From Hyphomicrobiales bacterium (GTDB lineage: Bacteria; Pseudomonadota; Alphaproteobacteria; Rhizobiales; Rhizobiaceae): a stretch of 37,648 nt of DNA. A program made the position numbers and the translations under genes. Shown one piece after another: positions 24,242 through 31,876 of this stretch. Each line of letters starts with the position of its first letter. Position 1 is the first letter of the stretch. The notes under the pieces were generated by a model. That model saw only the letters and a list, made by a program, of their open reading frames with translations. It did no database searches and was not told where the DNA came from. The DNA is taken from contig JAJFHT010000400.1 of NCBI GenBank assembly GCA_021775495.1, forward strand, positions 1-37,648, read 5' to 3'.

Positions 24242-25081
24242 TCAGGCGTCGGCGACAAATGTCTGTTTTTGTGTGCCCAGCCCGTCAATGCCAAGTTCCA
24301 CGACGTCACCGGGCTTCAGATAGGTCGGTGGTTTCATCCCAAGGCCAACACCAGGAGGCGTGCCAGTTGAAATGACGTCTCCGGGCAGCAAAGTCATGAA
24401 CTGGCTGAGATAGGAGACCAGATGGGCAACACCGTAGACCATGGTGCTTGTCGACCCGTCCTGCCGCCGCTCGCCATTGACGCTCAGCCACATGCGCAGG
24501 TTCTGCGGGTCGGCCACCTCGTCGGGTGTCACCAGCCACGGACCGATCGGACCGAACGTGTCGCAGGATTTGCCCTTGGTCCACTGGCCCTGCCGCTCGG
24601 CCTGGAATGAGCGCTCCGATACGTCATTGCAGACGCAGTACCCCGCGACATGATCCAGCGCCTCGGCTTCGGAAACATATTTCGCCGGCTTGCCGATAAC
24701 CACGCCGAGTTCGACTTCCCAATCGGTCTTTTCCGAGCCGCGGGGGATCAGGATATCGTCATTCGGGCCGCAGATCGCCGAGGTCGCTTTCATGAAAATG
24801 ATCGGTTCGCTGGGAACCGCCATGCCGGATTCGGCGGCATGGTCGGAAAAGTTCAGGCCGATGCAGATCAGCTTGCCGGTGCCGGCAACACATGGGCCGA
24901 AACGAACCTCGCCGGAGACCTTCGGCAGCGCGCCGATATCGGTCGCAGAGAGGCTGGAAAGATCGGTCAGCACGTCACCGCCAAGCTCACCGACGACGCC
25001 GGACAGATCGCGAACGGCACCGTCATTGTCGATTATGCCGGGTTTTTCCGCACCGGCGGCTCCAAAGCGCACAAGTTTCAT
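24242..25081 (-). CDS. Fumarylacetoacetate hydrolase-family protein
   Basis: A 279-residue metalloenzyme of the FAH superfamily that cleaves or hydrates beta-diketo or 2-keto acids. The metal site is visible: Glu122 and Glu124 in TDWEVELGVVIGK and Asp153 in YCVCNDVSERSFQ; GKSCDTFGPIGPWL and STGTPPGVGLGMKPP are the other conserved stretches. It closely resembles proteins often named ureidoglycolate lyase or 2,4-diketo-3-deoxy-L-fuconate hydrolase; the sequence alone does not separate these. AGGAG lies 7 bases before ATG 25081. The LacI gene follows it and the aminotransferase precedes it by 66 bases. With the LacI neighbour and the SMP-30 lactonase a little away, a sugar-acid pathway is plausible; tyrosine breakdown is less so because the rest of that pathway is absent. 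Confidence 0.91.
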   Translation of the reverse strand: MKLVRFGAAGAEKPGIIDNDGAVRDLSGVVGELGGDVLTDLSSLSATDIGALPKVSGEVRFGPCVAGTGKLICIGLNFSDHAAESGMAVPSEPIIFMKATSAICGPNDDILIPRGSEKTDWEVELGVVIGKPAKYVSEAEALDHVAGYCVCNDVSERSFQAERQGQWTKGKSCDTFGPIGPWLVTPDEVADPQNLRMWLSVNGERRQDGSTSTMVYGVAHLVSYLSQFMTLLPGDVISTGTPPGVGLGMKPPTYLKPGDVVELGIDGLGTQKQTFVADA

Positions 25082-25096
25082 CGTCGCATCTCCTGT

Positions 25097-25106
25097 TGAT
25101 CGATCA
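25097..25106. promoter_or_regulatory. Small palindrome before the FAH-family gene
   Basis: TGATCGATCA is a perfect 10-bp palindrome with a central CG pair, as in LacI-family operators, immediately upstream of the gene's ribosome site. It could be a target of the adjacent LacI protein. Short length makes chance possible. Confidence 0.3.
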
Positions 25107-25120
25107 TGTCCGAAAATTGC

Positions 25121-25136
25121 CGGGCTGATCTGCCCG
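25121..25136 (-). terminator. Weak hairpin after the aminotransferase gene
   Basis: CGGGC and GCCCG form a 5-bp stem around six bases, followed on the minus strand by CAATTTTC. It begins just after the aminotransferase stop and may end the oxidoreductase-aminotransferase transcript partly. The stem is short. Confidence 0.35.
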
Positions 25137-25147
25137 AATGGCTAGTG

Positions 25148-26365
25148 TCAGGAAGCGCTGCTTCCCATCACGCTCAAGATGGCCGCGGCAAGCTGGTCCA
25201 GATCGTTCTCCGGCAGACCCGCCACATTGATCCGGCTGTCGCCAACCATGTAGACGCCATGTTCGGCGCGCAGCTGTTCGACCTGTTCCGGCGTTGCACC
25301 CAACCGTGAGAACATACCGCGATGGTGTTTCAGGAAATCGAACCGGTCAGAATTCGATTGCCGCCGCAGAGCTTCCGCAAATCCCTCGCGCAGGCTCAGC
25401 ATGCGCAGCCGCATCGTTTCCAGTTCGTCTTTCCATTCGGTTGTCAGTTCCTGGCTCTGCAGAACCAGTTTGACCAGTGCAGCGCCGTGATCTGGCGGCA
25501 TGGAATACATGCCGCGGGCAACACCCAGAAGCTGGCCGATGGCGATGTGGGCTTCATCCGGAGACCGCCCGAGCACAAAGGCCGAACCGGTCCGTTCCCG
25601 GTAGACCGCAAAGTTTTTCGAACAGCTGGCCGCGACGGCCATTTCCGGCACCTTGGCCGCCATGCGGCGCATCCCGGCGGCGTCCTGTTCGAGCCCGTCG
25701 CCAAACCCCTGATAAGCAAGGTCGACAAACGGAAACAGCTCTTTTTCCAATACCAGTTCGGTCACCTGATCCCATTGCGCGGCGGTCAGATTGGCCCCGG
25801 TCGGATTGTGGCAGCAGCCATGCAGCAACACGATGTCACCGGCTTTCGCCGCACCAAGCACGGCAATCATTTCGTCAAATCGAACCGTGCCGGAGGCCGC
25901 ATCGAAATAGGGGTATTGTTTGAGATTGAGTCCGGCCGCGCCAAGCAGCGGCACGTGGTTCGGCCAGGTCGGATCGGACACCCAGGTCGTGGCGTCCGCG
26001 CGGGCCCGTCGCAGCAACTCGGCCAGAATCCGCAATGCGCCGGAACCTCCAGGCGCCTGCGCTGCTCGAATGCGGTCTTTCGGCACATCGTCGCCAAACA
26101 CCAGGTCGATCATCGCCGCATTGAACCCGGCGTCGCCCGCCGGTCCGACATAGGTCTTGGTCGTTTGCGATTTGTGCAGCTGTGCCTCGGCCTTGCGGAT
26201 GGCGCCCATGACAGGCGTGTTGCCAGATCCGTCCTTGTAGACACCGACACCGAGATCGACCTTGTCGGTTCTGGGGTCTTCGCGAAACGTCGCCATCAAG
26301 GCGAGAATGGCATCAGGCTTTGCAGCGCTAAGGGACTCAAACAACCTGCGGGTTCCGTTGTTCAC
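25148..26365 (-). CDS. Aromatic amino acid aminotransferase (class I, TyrB/AspC-like)
   Basis: A 405-residue PLP enzyme. The cofactor lysine is Lys250 in AASCSKNFAVYRERTG; the aspartate that pairs with the pyridine nitrogen is Asp215 in FPFVDLAYQGF, and CHNPTG (185-190) and GGSGALR (107-112) are the other family marks. The start is uncertain: GTG 26365 lacks a ribosome site, while TTG 26344 gives the usual MFESLSAAKPDAIL beginning and has GGAAC 7 bases upstream. It follows the indolepyruvate oxidoreductase gene by 22 bases in one transcript. The pair suggests transamination of Trp, Phe or Tyr to the aryl-pyruvate that the oxidoreductase uses. Aspartate specificity is possible from sequence alone. 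Confidence 0.93.
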   Translation of the reverse strand: MNNGTRRLFESLSAAKPDAILALMATFREDPRTDKVDLGVGVYKDGSGNTPVMGAIRKAEAQLHKSQTTKTYVGPAGDAGFNAAMIDLVFGDDVPKDRIRAAQAPGGSGALRILAELLRRARADATTWVSDPTWPNHVPLLGAAGLNLKQYPYFDAASGTVRFDEMIAVLGAAKAGDIVLLHGCCHNPTGANLTAAQWDQVTELVLEKELFPFVDLAYQGFGDGLEQDAAGMRRMAAKVPEMAVAASCSKNFAVYRERTGSAFVLGRSPDEAHIAIGQLLGVARGMYSMPPDHGAALVKLVLQSQELTTEWKDELETMRLRMLSLREGFAEALRRQSNSDRFDFLKHHRGMFSRLGATPEQVEQLRAEHGVYMVGDSRINVAGLPENDLDQLAAAILSVMGSSAS

Positions 26366-26387
26366 ATAGGGAAATTACGGGAGTGTC

Positions 26388-29300
26388 TTAGCGTGTCTTT
26401 TCCGGCTTCGCTATCCTCTTTGTCTTTTTGTTGAGTTTGGGTGACGCGCCTGGAATCGGCGTGCGACCTCCACCTGCAAGCAGACGCTCCACATTCCGGC
26501 GAACCTTGTGTACGGCCTGTTCCTTGACCGGTCCAAAACCTCGAATATCCAGCGGTGCCGCAGCGATCTCCGCCAAGTCGGCAAGGTCACCTTCACCCAT
26601 CCGGGCCAACAACTGCTCAACCACCTCCTCGTACCAGCCGATCAGTTGCCGCTCCATCCGGCGCTCATCAGTGTATCCGAACGGATCGAACACCGTGCCC
26701 CGCAATCGTTTGGCCGGGGCTAGAAGGCGGAACGCCTGTTTCATCCAGGGGCCGAACTGGCGTTTGCGCGGCCAGCCGCGTGCGTCGGTGTCGGTATTCA
26801 GCATTGGTGGCGCAAGGTGGTAGTTGATCTTGAAATCACCTTCGAACTCAGCGTTCAACTGACTCTGGAACGCCGGATCGGAATGCAGCCGTGCGACCTC
26901 GTATTCATCCTTGTAGGACATCAGTTTGAACAGTGATTTGGCGACCGCGCTGGTCAACGCCACCGATCCTTTGCCGCCCTCAGCCGCCCGAACGCGATCA
27001 ACCGTCCGCCGATACCGTTCAGCCCATGCAGCATCCTGATATTCACTCAGGAATGTCTGCCGCCGTTCAATCAGCTCATCTAGTGTTTCGGAAAGATCCG
27101 GCTTCGGATCGACGTGGGCCTCGACAAATGCAGGGTCGTCGGCCGCAAGCCGGCCCCAGGCGATGGCCTGATGGTTTTTGTTCACAGCCACACCATTCAG
27201 TTCGACGGCACGCGACAATGCCTCGAACGACACCGGCACCAGCCCGCGCTGCCAGGCAAAGCCGAGCAACATCATGTTTGCGAACACGCTGTCTCCGAGC
27301 AGTTTTTCAGCCGCGCGGTTGGCATCAAACACATCCATCTCACCTTCGGCGATGGTCTGCCGGATCGCATCGAGGCGCATTGTGACAGCAAGATCGGCAT
27401 CACGATTGCGGACCACATCGCCGGTCGGCATTTCCGCCGAATTGACGATGGCCCGGGTGCCGGGCCGATAGTGCCGCGATGCCTTCGGTGAGGAACTGAC
27501 AACCAGATCACAGCCGATCAGCGCATCGGCCGCTCCGTCATCGATCCGCACCTGATTGATCTCGCCCGGATCGCGGGCAATGCGCAGATAGCTGAGCACC
27601 GGACCGAATTTCTGCGCAAAGCCGGTGAAATCCAGCACGCTGGCCCCTTTGCCCTCCAGATGCGCCGCCATGGTGACCAGTTGGCCGACGGTGATGACGC
27701 CGGTACCGCCCACTCCGGTGACCAGCAGATCAAAGGGATGGTCGAGCGCCGAATGGTTCGGTTCCGCCAACTTTGCGGCATGCTCCAGAACGTCGACACC
27801 GGCACCGGATTTCTTTCGGCGTCTGGCGCCCTCCACTGTGACGAAGCTCGGACAGAAGCCGTTGAGACAGGAAAAGTCCTTGTTGCAGGTAGAAAGGTTG
27901 ATCTGCCGTTTGCGTCCGAACAGTGTCTCCTTCGGTTCGACGCTGAGGCAATTGGATTCGACCGAGCAGTCGCCGCAGCCCTCGCACACCAGATCGTTGA
28001 TATAGGCGAAACGCGGCGGGTCGGGCATTTCGCCGCGTTTACGCCGCCGCCGTTTTTCCGTGGCGCAGGCCTGCTCATAAATCAGCACCGATACGCCCGG
28101 AACCTCGCGCAGATCCCTCTGCACCGGATCAAGATCGCCGCGATGATGGATCGTCACGCCTGAGGGGAAGTCGGCGGCGCTGAATTTTTCCGGGTGGTCT
28201 GATACCAGCGCAATGCGCTCGATGCCCTCGGCCCGCACCGAATGCGCGATTGACTGCACGCTGACTGGCCCGTCCACCGGCTGCCCGCCGGTCATCGCCA
28301 CGGCGTCATTGTAAAGGATCTTGTAGGTGATGTTGGTCTTCGCCGCGATCGCCTGGCGGATCGCCATCGAGCCGGAATGATAATAGGTGCCCTCACCGAG
28401 ATTCTGGAAGACATGGCCGTTGCCGGTGAATTTTGAAGAGGCCGCCCAGTTCACCCCCTCGCCGCCCATCTGGATCAGCGAACTGGTATCGCGGTCCATC
28501 CAACTGGCCATGAAATGGCAGCCGATACCGGCAAGCGCTTTGGACCCCTCCGGCACCTTGGTCGAGCTATTGTGCGGACAGCCCGAACAGAAATACGGCG
28601 TGCGCGTTGCACCGGCAATACTGATCAGCGGCTCATGTGGCGGCACAAGCGCAGCGGCACGTTGTTCAAGATCGAGGCCAGGGAACATCGCATCCAGCCG
28701 CCGGGCGACGATCGGCGCCAGCGCTCGCGGCGACAATTCGCCGATCCAGGGCACCAGCCGTTCGCCGCTCTCATCGCGCTTGCCCACCATGCGCTCCGGC
28801 TTGTCACCGGGATAGTCGTAGAAATACTCCTTCAGCTGGCTTTCAACGATGCCGCGTTTTTCCTCCACGACCAGGATTTCCCGCTTGCCACGGACAAAAT
28901 CCAGCGCGTCGCGCCGGGCCAGCGGCCAGACCATGCCTACCTTGTAAATATCAAGACCGAGTTTGCGGCAGGCACCTTCATCAAGACCAAGCAGGCGCAG
29001 CGCTTCCATCAGGTCGAGATGCGCCTTGCCGGTGGTGACGATGCCATAGCCGGCATCGGCCAGATTATAGATCCTGCGGTCGATCGGGTTGGCTTCGGCA
29101 AAGGCGAACACCGCCTGTTTCTTGGCCTCCATCCGCTCCTCGATCTGCGGGCCCGGTAGATCCGGCCAGCGGTAGTGCAACCCGCCGGGCGGCAGTTCGA
29201 ATTGTGGGATTACAAAGGAACGCGGCGCCGGCAGGACCACCGATGAAGCCGATTCCACAGTTTCGGAAACCGCTTTGAATCCGGTCCACATGCCGGAAAA

Positions 29301-29885
29301 ACGCGACAACGCGTAACCATATTCACCGAAGGAAAGATATTCAGCGACGGAAGCCGGTGCCAGCGTCGGCATGAACCAGGCCATGAACGCGACGTCCGAC
29401 TGATGCGGCATGGAGGACGACACGCAGCCGTGATCGTCACCGGCCACAACCAGCACACCGCCATGTGGCGAAGACCCATAGGCATTGCCATGTTTGAGCG
29501 CGTCACCGGCCCGGTCGACACCCGGACCCTTGCCGTACCAAAGACCGAAAACGCCGTCCACCATCCGGTCGGGATTGGTCTCGACCTGCTGACTGCCCAG
29601 CACCGCCGTTGCCGCCAGATCCTCATTGACCGCCGGCAGGAACTCGATGCGGTTCTGCGAAACCAGGTCAGCTGCCCGCCACATCTCCAGGTCGACACCT
29701 CCAAGCGGCGACCCACGATAACCGGAGACGAAACCAGCCGTGTTCATCCCGCCCGCCTGGTCGCGCCGAGCCTGGTCGAGCACGATCCGAACCAGCGCCT
29801 GGGTGCCGGTGAGAAACACCCGGCCTTCCGTTCTGAGATAGCGGTCCTGCAATGCGTAAGCAGCATCGAACGAAGCGGCCGACAT
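26388..29885 (-). CDS. Indolepyruvate ferredoxin oxidoreductase, fused single-chain form
   Basis: A 1165-residue cytoplasmic enzyme that oxidatively decarboxylates aryl-pyruvates to aryl-acetyl-CoA with ferredoxin. Order: pyruvate:ferredoxin oxidoreductase-like domain (about 20-400), a TPP domain with FCSGCPHNSS (432-441) and GGEGVNWAASSKF, then NDAVAMTGGQPVDG (526-539), an iron-sulphur region with Cys634, 637, 640 and 646 and Cys667, 673 and 678, a gamma domain beginning GVGGTGV (724-730), and a C-terminal helical domain to the end. This is the aerobic long form that combines IorA and IorB. GGAGG sits 5 bases before ATG 29885. It is first in the operon with the aminotransferase, and divergent from an Lrp-type regulator. 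The preferred aryl-pyruvate cannot be told. Confidence 0.95.
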   Translation of the reverse strand: MSAASFDAAYALQDRYLRTEGRVFLTGTQALVRIVLDQARRDQAGGMNTAGFVSGYRGSPLGGVDLEMWRAADLVSQNRIEFLPAVNEDLAATAVLGSQQVETNPDRMVDGVFGLWYGKGPGVDRAGDALKHGNAYGSSPHGGVLVVAGDDHGCVSSSMPHQSDVAFMAWFMPTLAPASVAEYLSFGEYGYALSRFSGMWTGFKAVSETVESASSVVLPAPRSFVIPQFELPPGGLHYRWPDLPGPQIEERMEAKKQAVFAFAEANPIDRRIYNLADAGYGIVTTGKAHLDLMEALRLLGLDEGACRKLGLDIYKVGMVWPLARRDALDFVRGKREILVVEEKRGIVESQLKEYFYDYPGDKPERMVGKRDESGERLVPWIGELSPRALAPIVARRLDAMFPGLDLEQRAAALVPPHEPLISIAGATRTPYFCSGCPHNSSTKVPEGSKALAGIGCHFMASWMDRDTSSLIQMGGEGVNWAASSKFTGNGHVFQNLGEGTYYHSGSMAIRQAIAAKTNITYKILYNDAVAMTGGQPVDGPVSVQSIAHSVRAEGIERIALVSDHPEKFSAADFPSGVTIHHRGDLDPVQRDLREVPGVSVLIYEQACATEKRRRRKRGEMPDPPRFAYINDLVCEGCGDCSVESNCLSVEPKETLFGRKRQINLSTCNKDFSCLNGFCPSFVTVEGARRRKKSGAGVDVLEHAAKLAEPNHSALDHPFDLLVTGVGGTGVITVGQLVTMAAHLEGKGASVLDFTGFAQKFGPVLSYLRIARDPGEINQVRIDDGAADALIGCDLVVSSSPKASRHYRPGTRAIVNSAEMPTGDVVRNRDADLAVTMRLDAIRQTIAEGEMDVFDANRAAEKLLGDSVFANMMLLGFAWQRGLVPVSFEALSRAVELNGVAVNKNHQAIAWGRLAADDPAFVEAHVDPKPDLSETLDELIERRQTFLSEYQDAAWAERYRRTVDRVRAAEGGKGSVALTSAVAKSLFKLMSYKDEYEVARLHSDPAFQSQLNAEFEGDFKINYHLAPPMLNTDTDARGWPRKRQFGPWMKQAFRLLAPAKRLRGTVFDPFGYTDERRMERQLIGWYEEVVEQLLARMGEGDLADLAEIAAAPLDIRGFGPVKEQAVHKVRRNVERLLAGGGRTPIPGASPKLNKKTKRIAKPEKTR

Positions 29886-29919
29886 GATATCCTCCGGAAA
29901 GTGTCTGATCCGAAAAAGT

Positions 29920-29990
29920 TTACCCGATTCTGCTGAAATATTCTGCCGGATTACCCGACATAAGGAGACAATTTGGAAAATTTTACCATT
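29920..29990. promoter_or_regulatory. Divergent promoter region with repeats between the oxidoreductase and Lrp genes
   Basis: TTACCCGA occurs twice (29920-29927 and 29951-29958), 31 bases apart, which is three helical turns. Next to it TGGAAAATTTTACCA (29974-29988) has an 8-bp AT palindrome with GG and CC flanks, resembling AT-rich Lrp/AsnC sites. Both are candidates for binding by the adjacent Lrp protein. Confidence 0.45.
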
Positions 29991-30034
29991 TTATGATAGA
30001 TAATCGAAAAAAACTATCGAATTGGGATGGCTTC

Positions 30035-30496
30035 ATGGAAATGCTTCGCGTACAGGACCGCACTCTGTTGAACCTGCTGCAGGGAGATTGCCGCCTGTCC
30101 AATCAGGAACTGGCCGAGCGCGCCGGCATGTCGCCATCGGCCTGCTGGCGCCGCATCCGCCAGTTCGAGGCCGACGGGATCATCGACCGTTACACCGCGA
30201 TCCTCAATGCCGAAGCGGCGGGACTGAACTTCTCTGCGATCCTCCACATCACCCTCACCCGGCACAATGCCGAGGCGGTCGCAACCTTCATTTCTTCGGT
30301 GACGGCACGGCCCGAAGTGCTCGAATGCCTCGCCACCGCCGGCGAGGCCGATTATCACCTGCGCGTCGTTTGCACCGACAAGGATGCCTACAATCTGTTC
30401 CTGGAAGATTTCCTGTTCCGGCTGCCGGGTGTCGCCCATGTCAGGACCAATCTGGTCCTGAAAGAGATCAAGCTGGAGACCCGTCTGCCTGTGTGA
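30035..30496 (+). CDS. Lrp/AsnC-family transcriptional regulator
   Basis: A 153-residue regulator: helix-turn-helix CRLSNQELAERAGMSPSACWRRI then the effector domain with LNFSAILHITLTRH and LRVVCTDKDAYNLFLEDFLFRLPGVAHVRTNLVLKEI split by a short linker. ATG 30035 follows GGGATGG; an upstream ATG at 29993 is less well placed. It is divergent from the oxidoreductase-aminotransferase operon with a 149-base gap holding AT-rich and repeated elements, so it very probably activates that operon in response to an aromatic amino acid or its keto acid. Length is normal. Confidence 0.93.
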   Translation: MEMLRVQDRTLLNLLQGDCRLSNQELAERAGMSPSACWRRIRQFEADGIIDRYTAILNAEAAGLNFSAILHITLTRHNAEAVATFISSVTARPEVLECLATAGEADYHLRVVCTDKDAYNLFLEDFLFRLPGVAHVRTNLVLKEIKLETRLPV

Positions 30497-30613
30497 CTGG
30501 AGATTGTGTCACGGACCCGCGGCAAAACCGTGTTGGCGAGTTGACCGGGACGCCAATTCGGGCTTATCCATCGGCTTGAAAATATCGACAAACCATTTGG
30601 GCGATCCCATGCC

Positions 30614-30626
30614 TTGCCAATGGCAA
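30614..30626. promoter_or_regulatory. Small inverted repeat before the second EamA transporter
   Basis: TTGCC and GGCAA are perfect 5-base arms around AAT in the 191-base gap before the transporter gene. It may be an operator, but is short. No other feature is seen in the gap. Confidence 0.25.
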
Positions 30627-30687
30627 TGCGGTTGCCGCGTCATAAGACCACCGATTTTCCAGCCAAAGCAGAAAGCGAGTTCTTTCC

Positions 30688-31656
30688 GTGAGCCCCAACA
30701 CAAGAGGCGCGATTCTCGGCCTGCTCGGGTTTGGAATTTTCTCGATCCATGACGTGATCGTCAAATATCTTGGAGCGACCTACAGCCCGTTCCAACTCCT
30801 GTTTTTCAGCGTCATGTTCGCGTTCCCGATGATCTCGTTCATGCTGGTACGCGATTCACTGGCCGATACGATGCGCCCCCACCACCCCTGGTGGACCGCG
30901 CTCAGGACCGTCTCGTTGCTGATTTCCGGCGGATGCGGCTTTTACGCCTTTTCGGTTCTGCCGCTGACGCAGACCTATTCGATAATGTTTGCCGTCCCAT
31001 TGGTGATCACCTTGCTGGCCATTCCCATGTTGGGTGAAAAGGTTGGTCTGCATAGGGGCGGCGCGGTCCTGATCGGCCTCGTTGGTGTCCTGATCGTCGT
31101 GCGTCCCGGCGCTTCGGAATTCACATCGGGGCATGCAGCCGCTTTTGTTGCCGTGTTCTTCTCCTCACTGGCATCCGTCATTGTGCGGCGTGTCGGCAAA
31201 GAAGAACGAAATCTGGTCCTGCTGATGTTCCCGATGCTCGCCAGCTTTGTCGTCATGGGCGCGCTGATGCCGCTCGACTACAAACCCATGCCGCTGAACG
31301 ATCTGGTCGCGATTGCCGCCTTGTCGGTATTGGGCTTTGTCGCACTCAACTTCATGATCACTGCCTATCAGACCGGTGAGGCGGCTGTCGTGGCGCCGAT
31401 GCAGTATTCCCAAATGTTGTGGGCGACGCTCTATGGTTTTCTCATCTTCAGCGAGACGCCGGAGCGGCACACTCTGCTCGGTGCTGCCGTTATCATCGCC
31501 AGCGGCCTCTACATCGTATTTCGTGAAAGCAGAAAAAACGTATCGGACAATACACCGGTGCTGCGAGCACGAAGCAGGGTCACTACCGGAACCCTTCCGA
31601 ACCGGCGAAGCGATGCGGAAAATCGCGATGCTTCCGACCAGGGTCCATCCGGTTGA
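30688..31656 (+). CDS. EamA/DMT-family membrane transporter
   Basis: A 322-residue inner-membrane protein with ten hydrophobic segments in two EamA repeats. It opens with a cytoplasmic tail and GAILGLLGFGIFSIHDVIVKYLGA; FFSVMFAFPMISFMLVRDS, GGCGFYAFSVLPLTQTY and the late SQMLWATLYGFLIFSETP are typical of the family. The final 40 residues are polar and cytoplasmic. The start is a GTG without a strong ribosome site. It is not related to the other EamA gene in this window beyond the shared fold. Substrate unknown. It is separate from the glycerol-type transporter that begins 220 bases later. Confidence 0.91.
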   Translation: MSPNTRGAILGLLGFGIFSIHDVIVKYLGATYSPFQLLFFSVMFAFPMISFMLVRDSLADTMRPHHPWWTALRTVSLLISGGCGFYAFSVLPLTQTYSIMFAVPLVITLLAIPMLGEKVGLHRGGAVLIGLVGVLIVVRPGASEFTSGHAAAFVAVFFSSLASVIVRRVGKEERNLVLLMFPMLASFVVMGALMPLDYKPMPLNDLVAIAALSVLGFVALNFMITAYQTGEAAVVAPMQYSQMLWATLYGFLIFSETPERHTLLGAAVIIASGLYIVFRESRKNVSDNTPVLRARSRVTTGTLPNRRSDAENRDASDQGPSG

Positions 31657-31784
31657 ATCGCCTTGCGCACGGGAGGCCAGCAACTGGTTCAATCTGCGCA
31701 CTCTCAGCGGCACAGATTTCCGCGATCAAATTAATACATTGGATTCAACAACTAAGATGATCCTGACCACACGAATTATTACCT

Positions 31785-31803
31785 ACTAAAAAATTAGTTG
31801 ACA
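31785..31803 (+). promoter_or_regulatory. Candidate operator and -35 box before the glycerol-type transporter operon
   Basis: ACTAA (31785-31789) and TTAGT (31794-31798) are perfect arms around AAAA, and TTGACA, the consensus -35, lies at 31798-31803, overlapping the second arm by one base. A good -10 box was not found at the expected distance. This is the only clear control-like site in the 220-base gap. Confidence 0.35.
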
Positions 31804-31876
31804 AATCCGTTTTGATATCGCGTCCTTAAGTACGTCAGCGTCAGTTGATGAAATTCAAGTCCCCAGGAGGAGAAAC

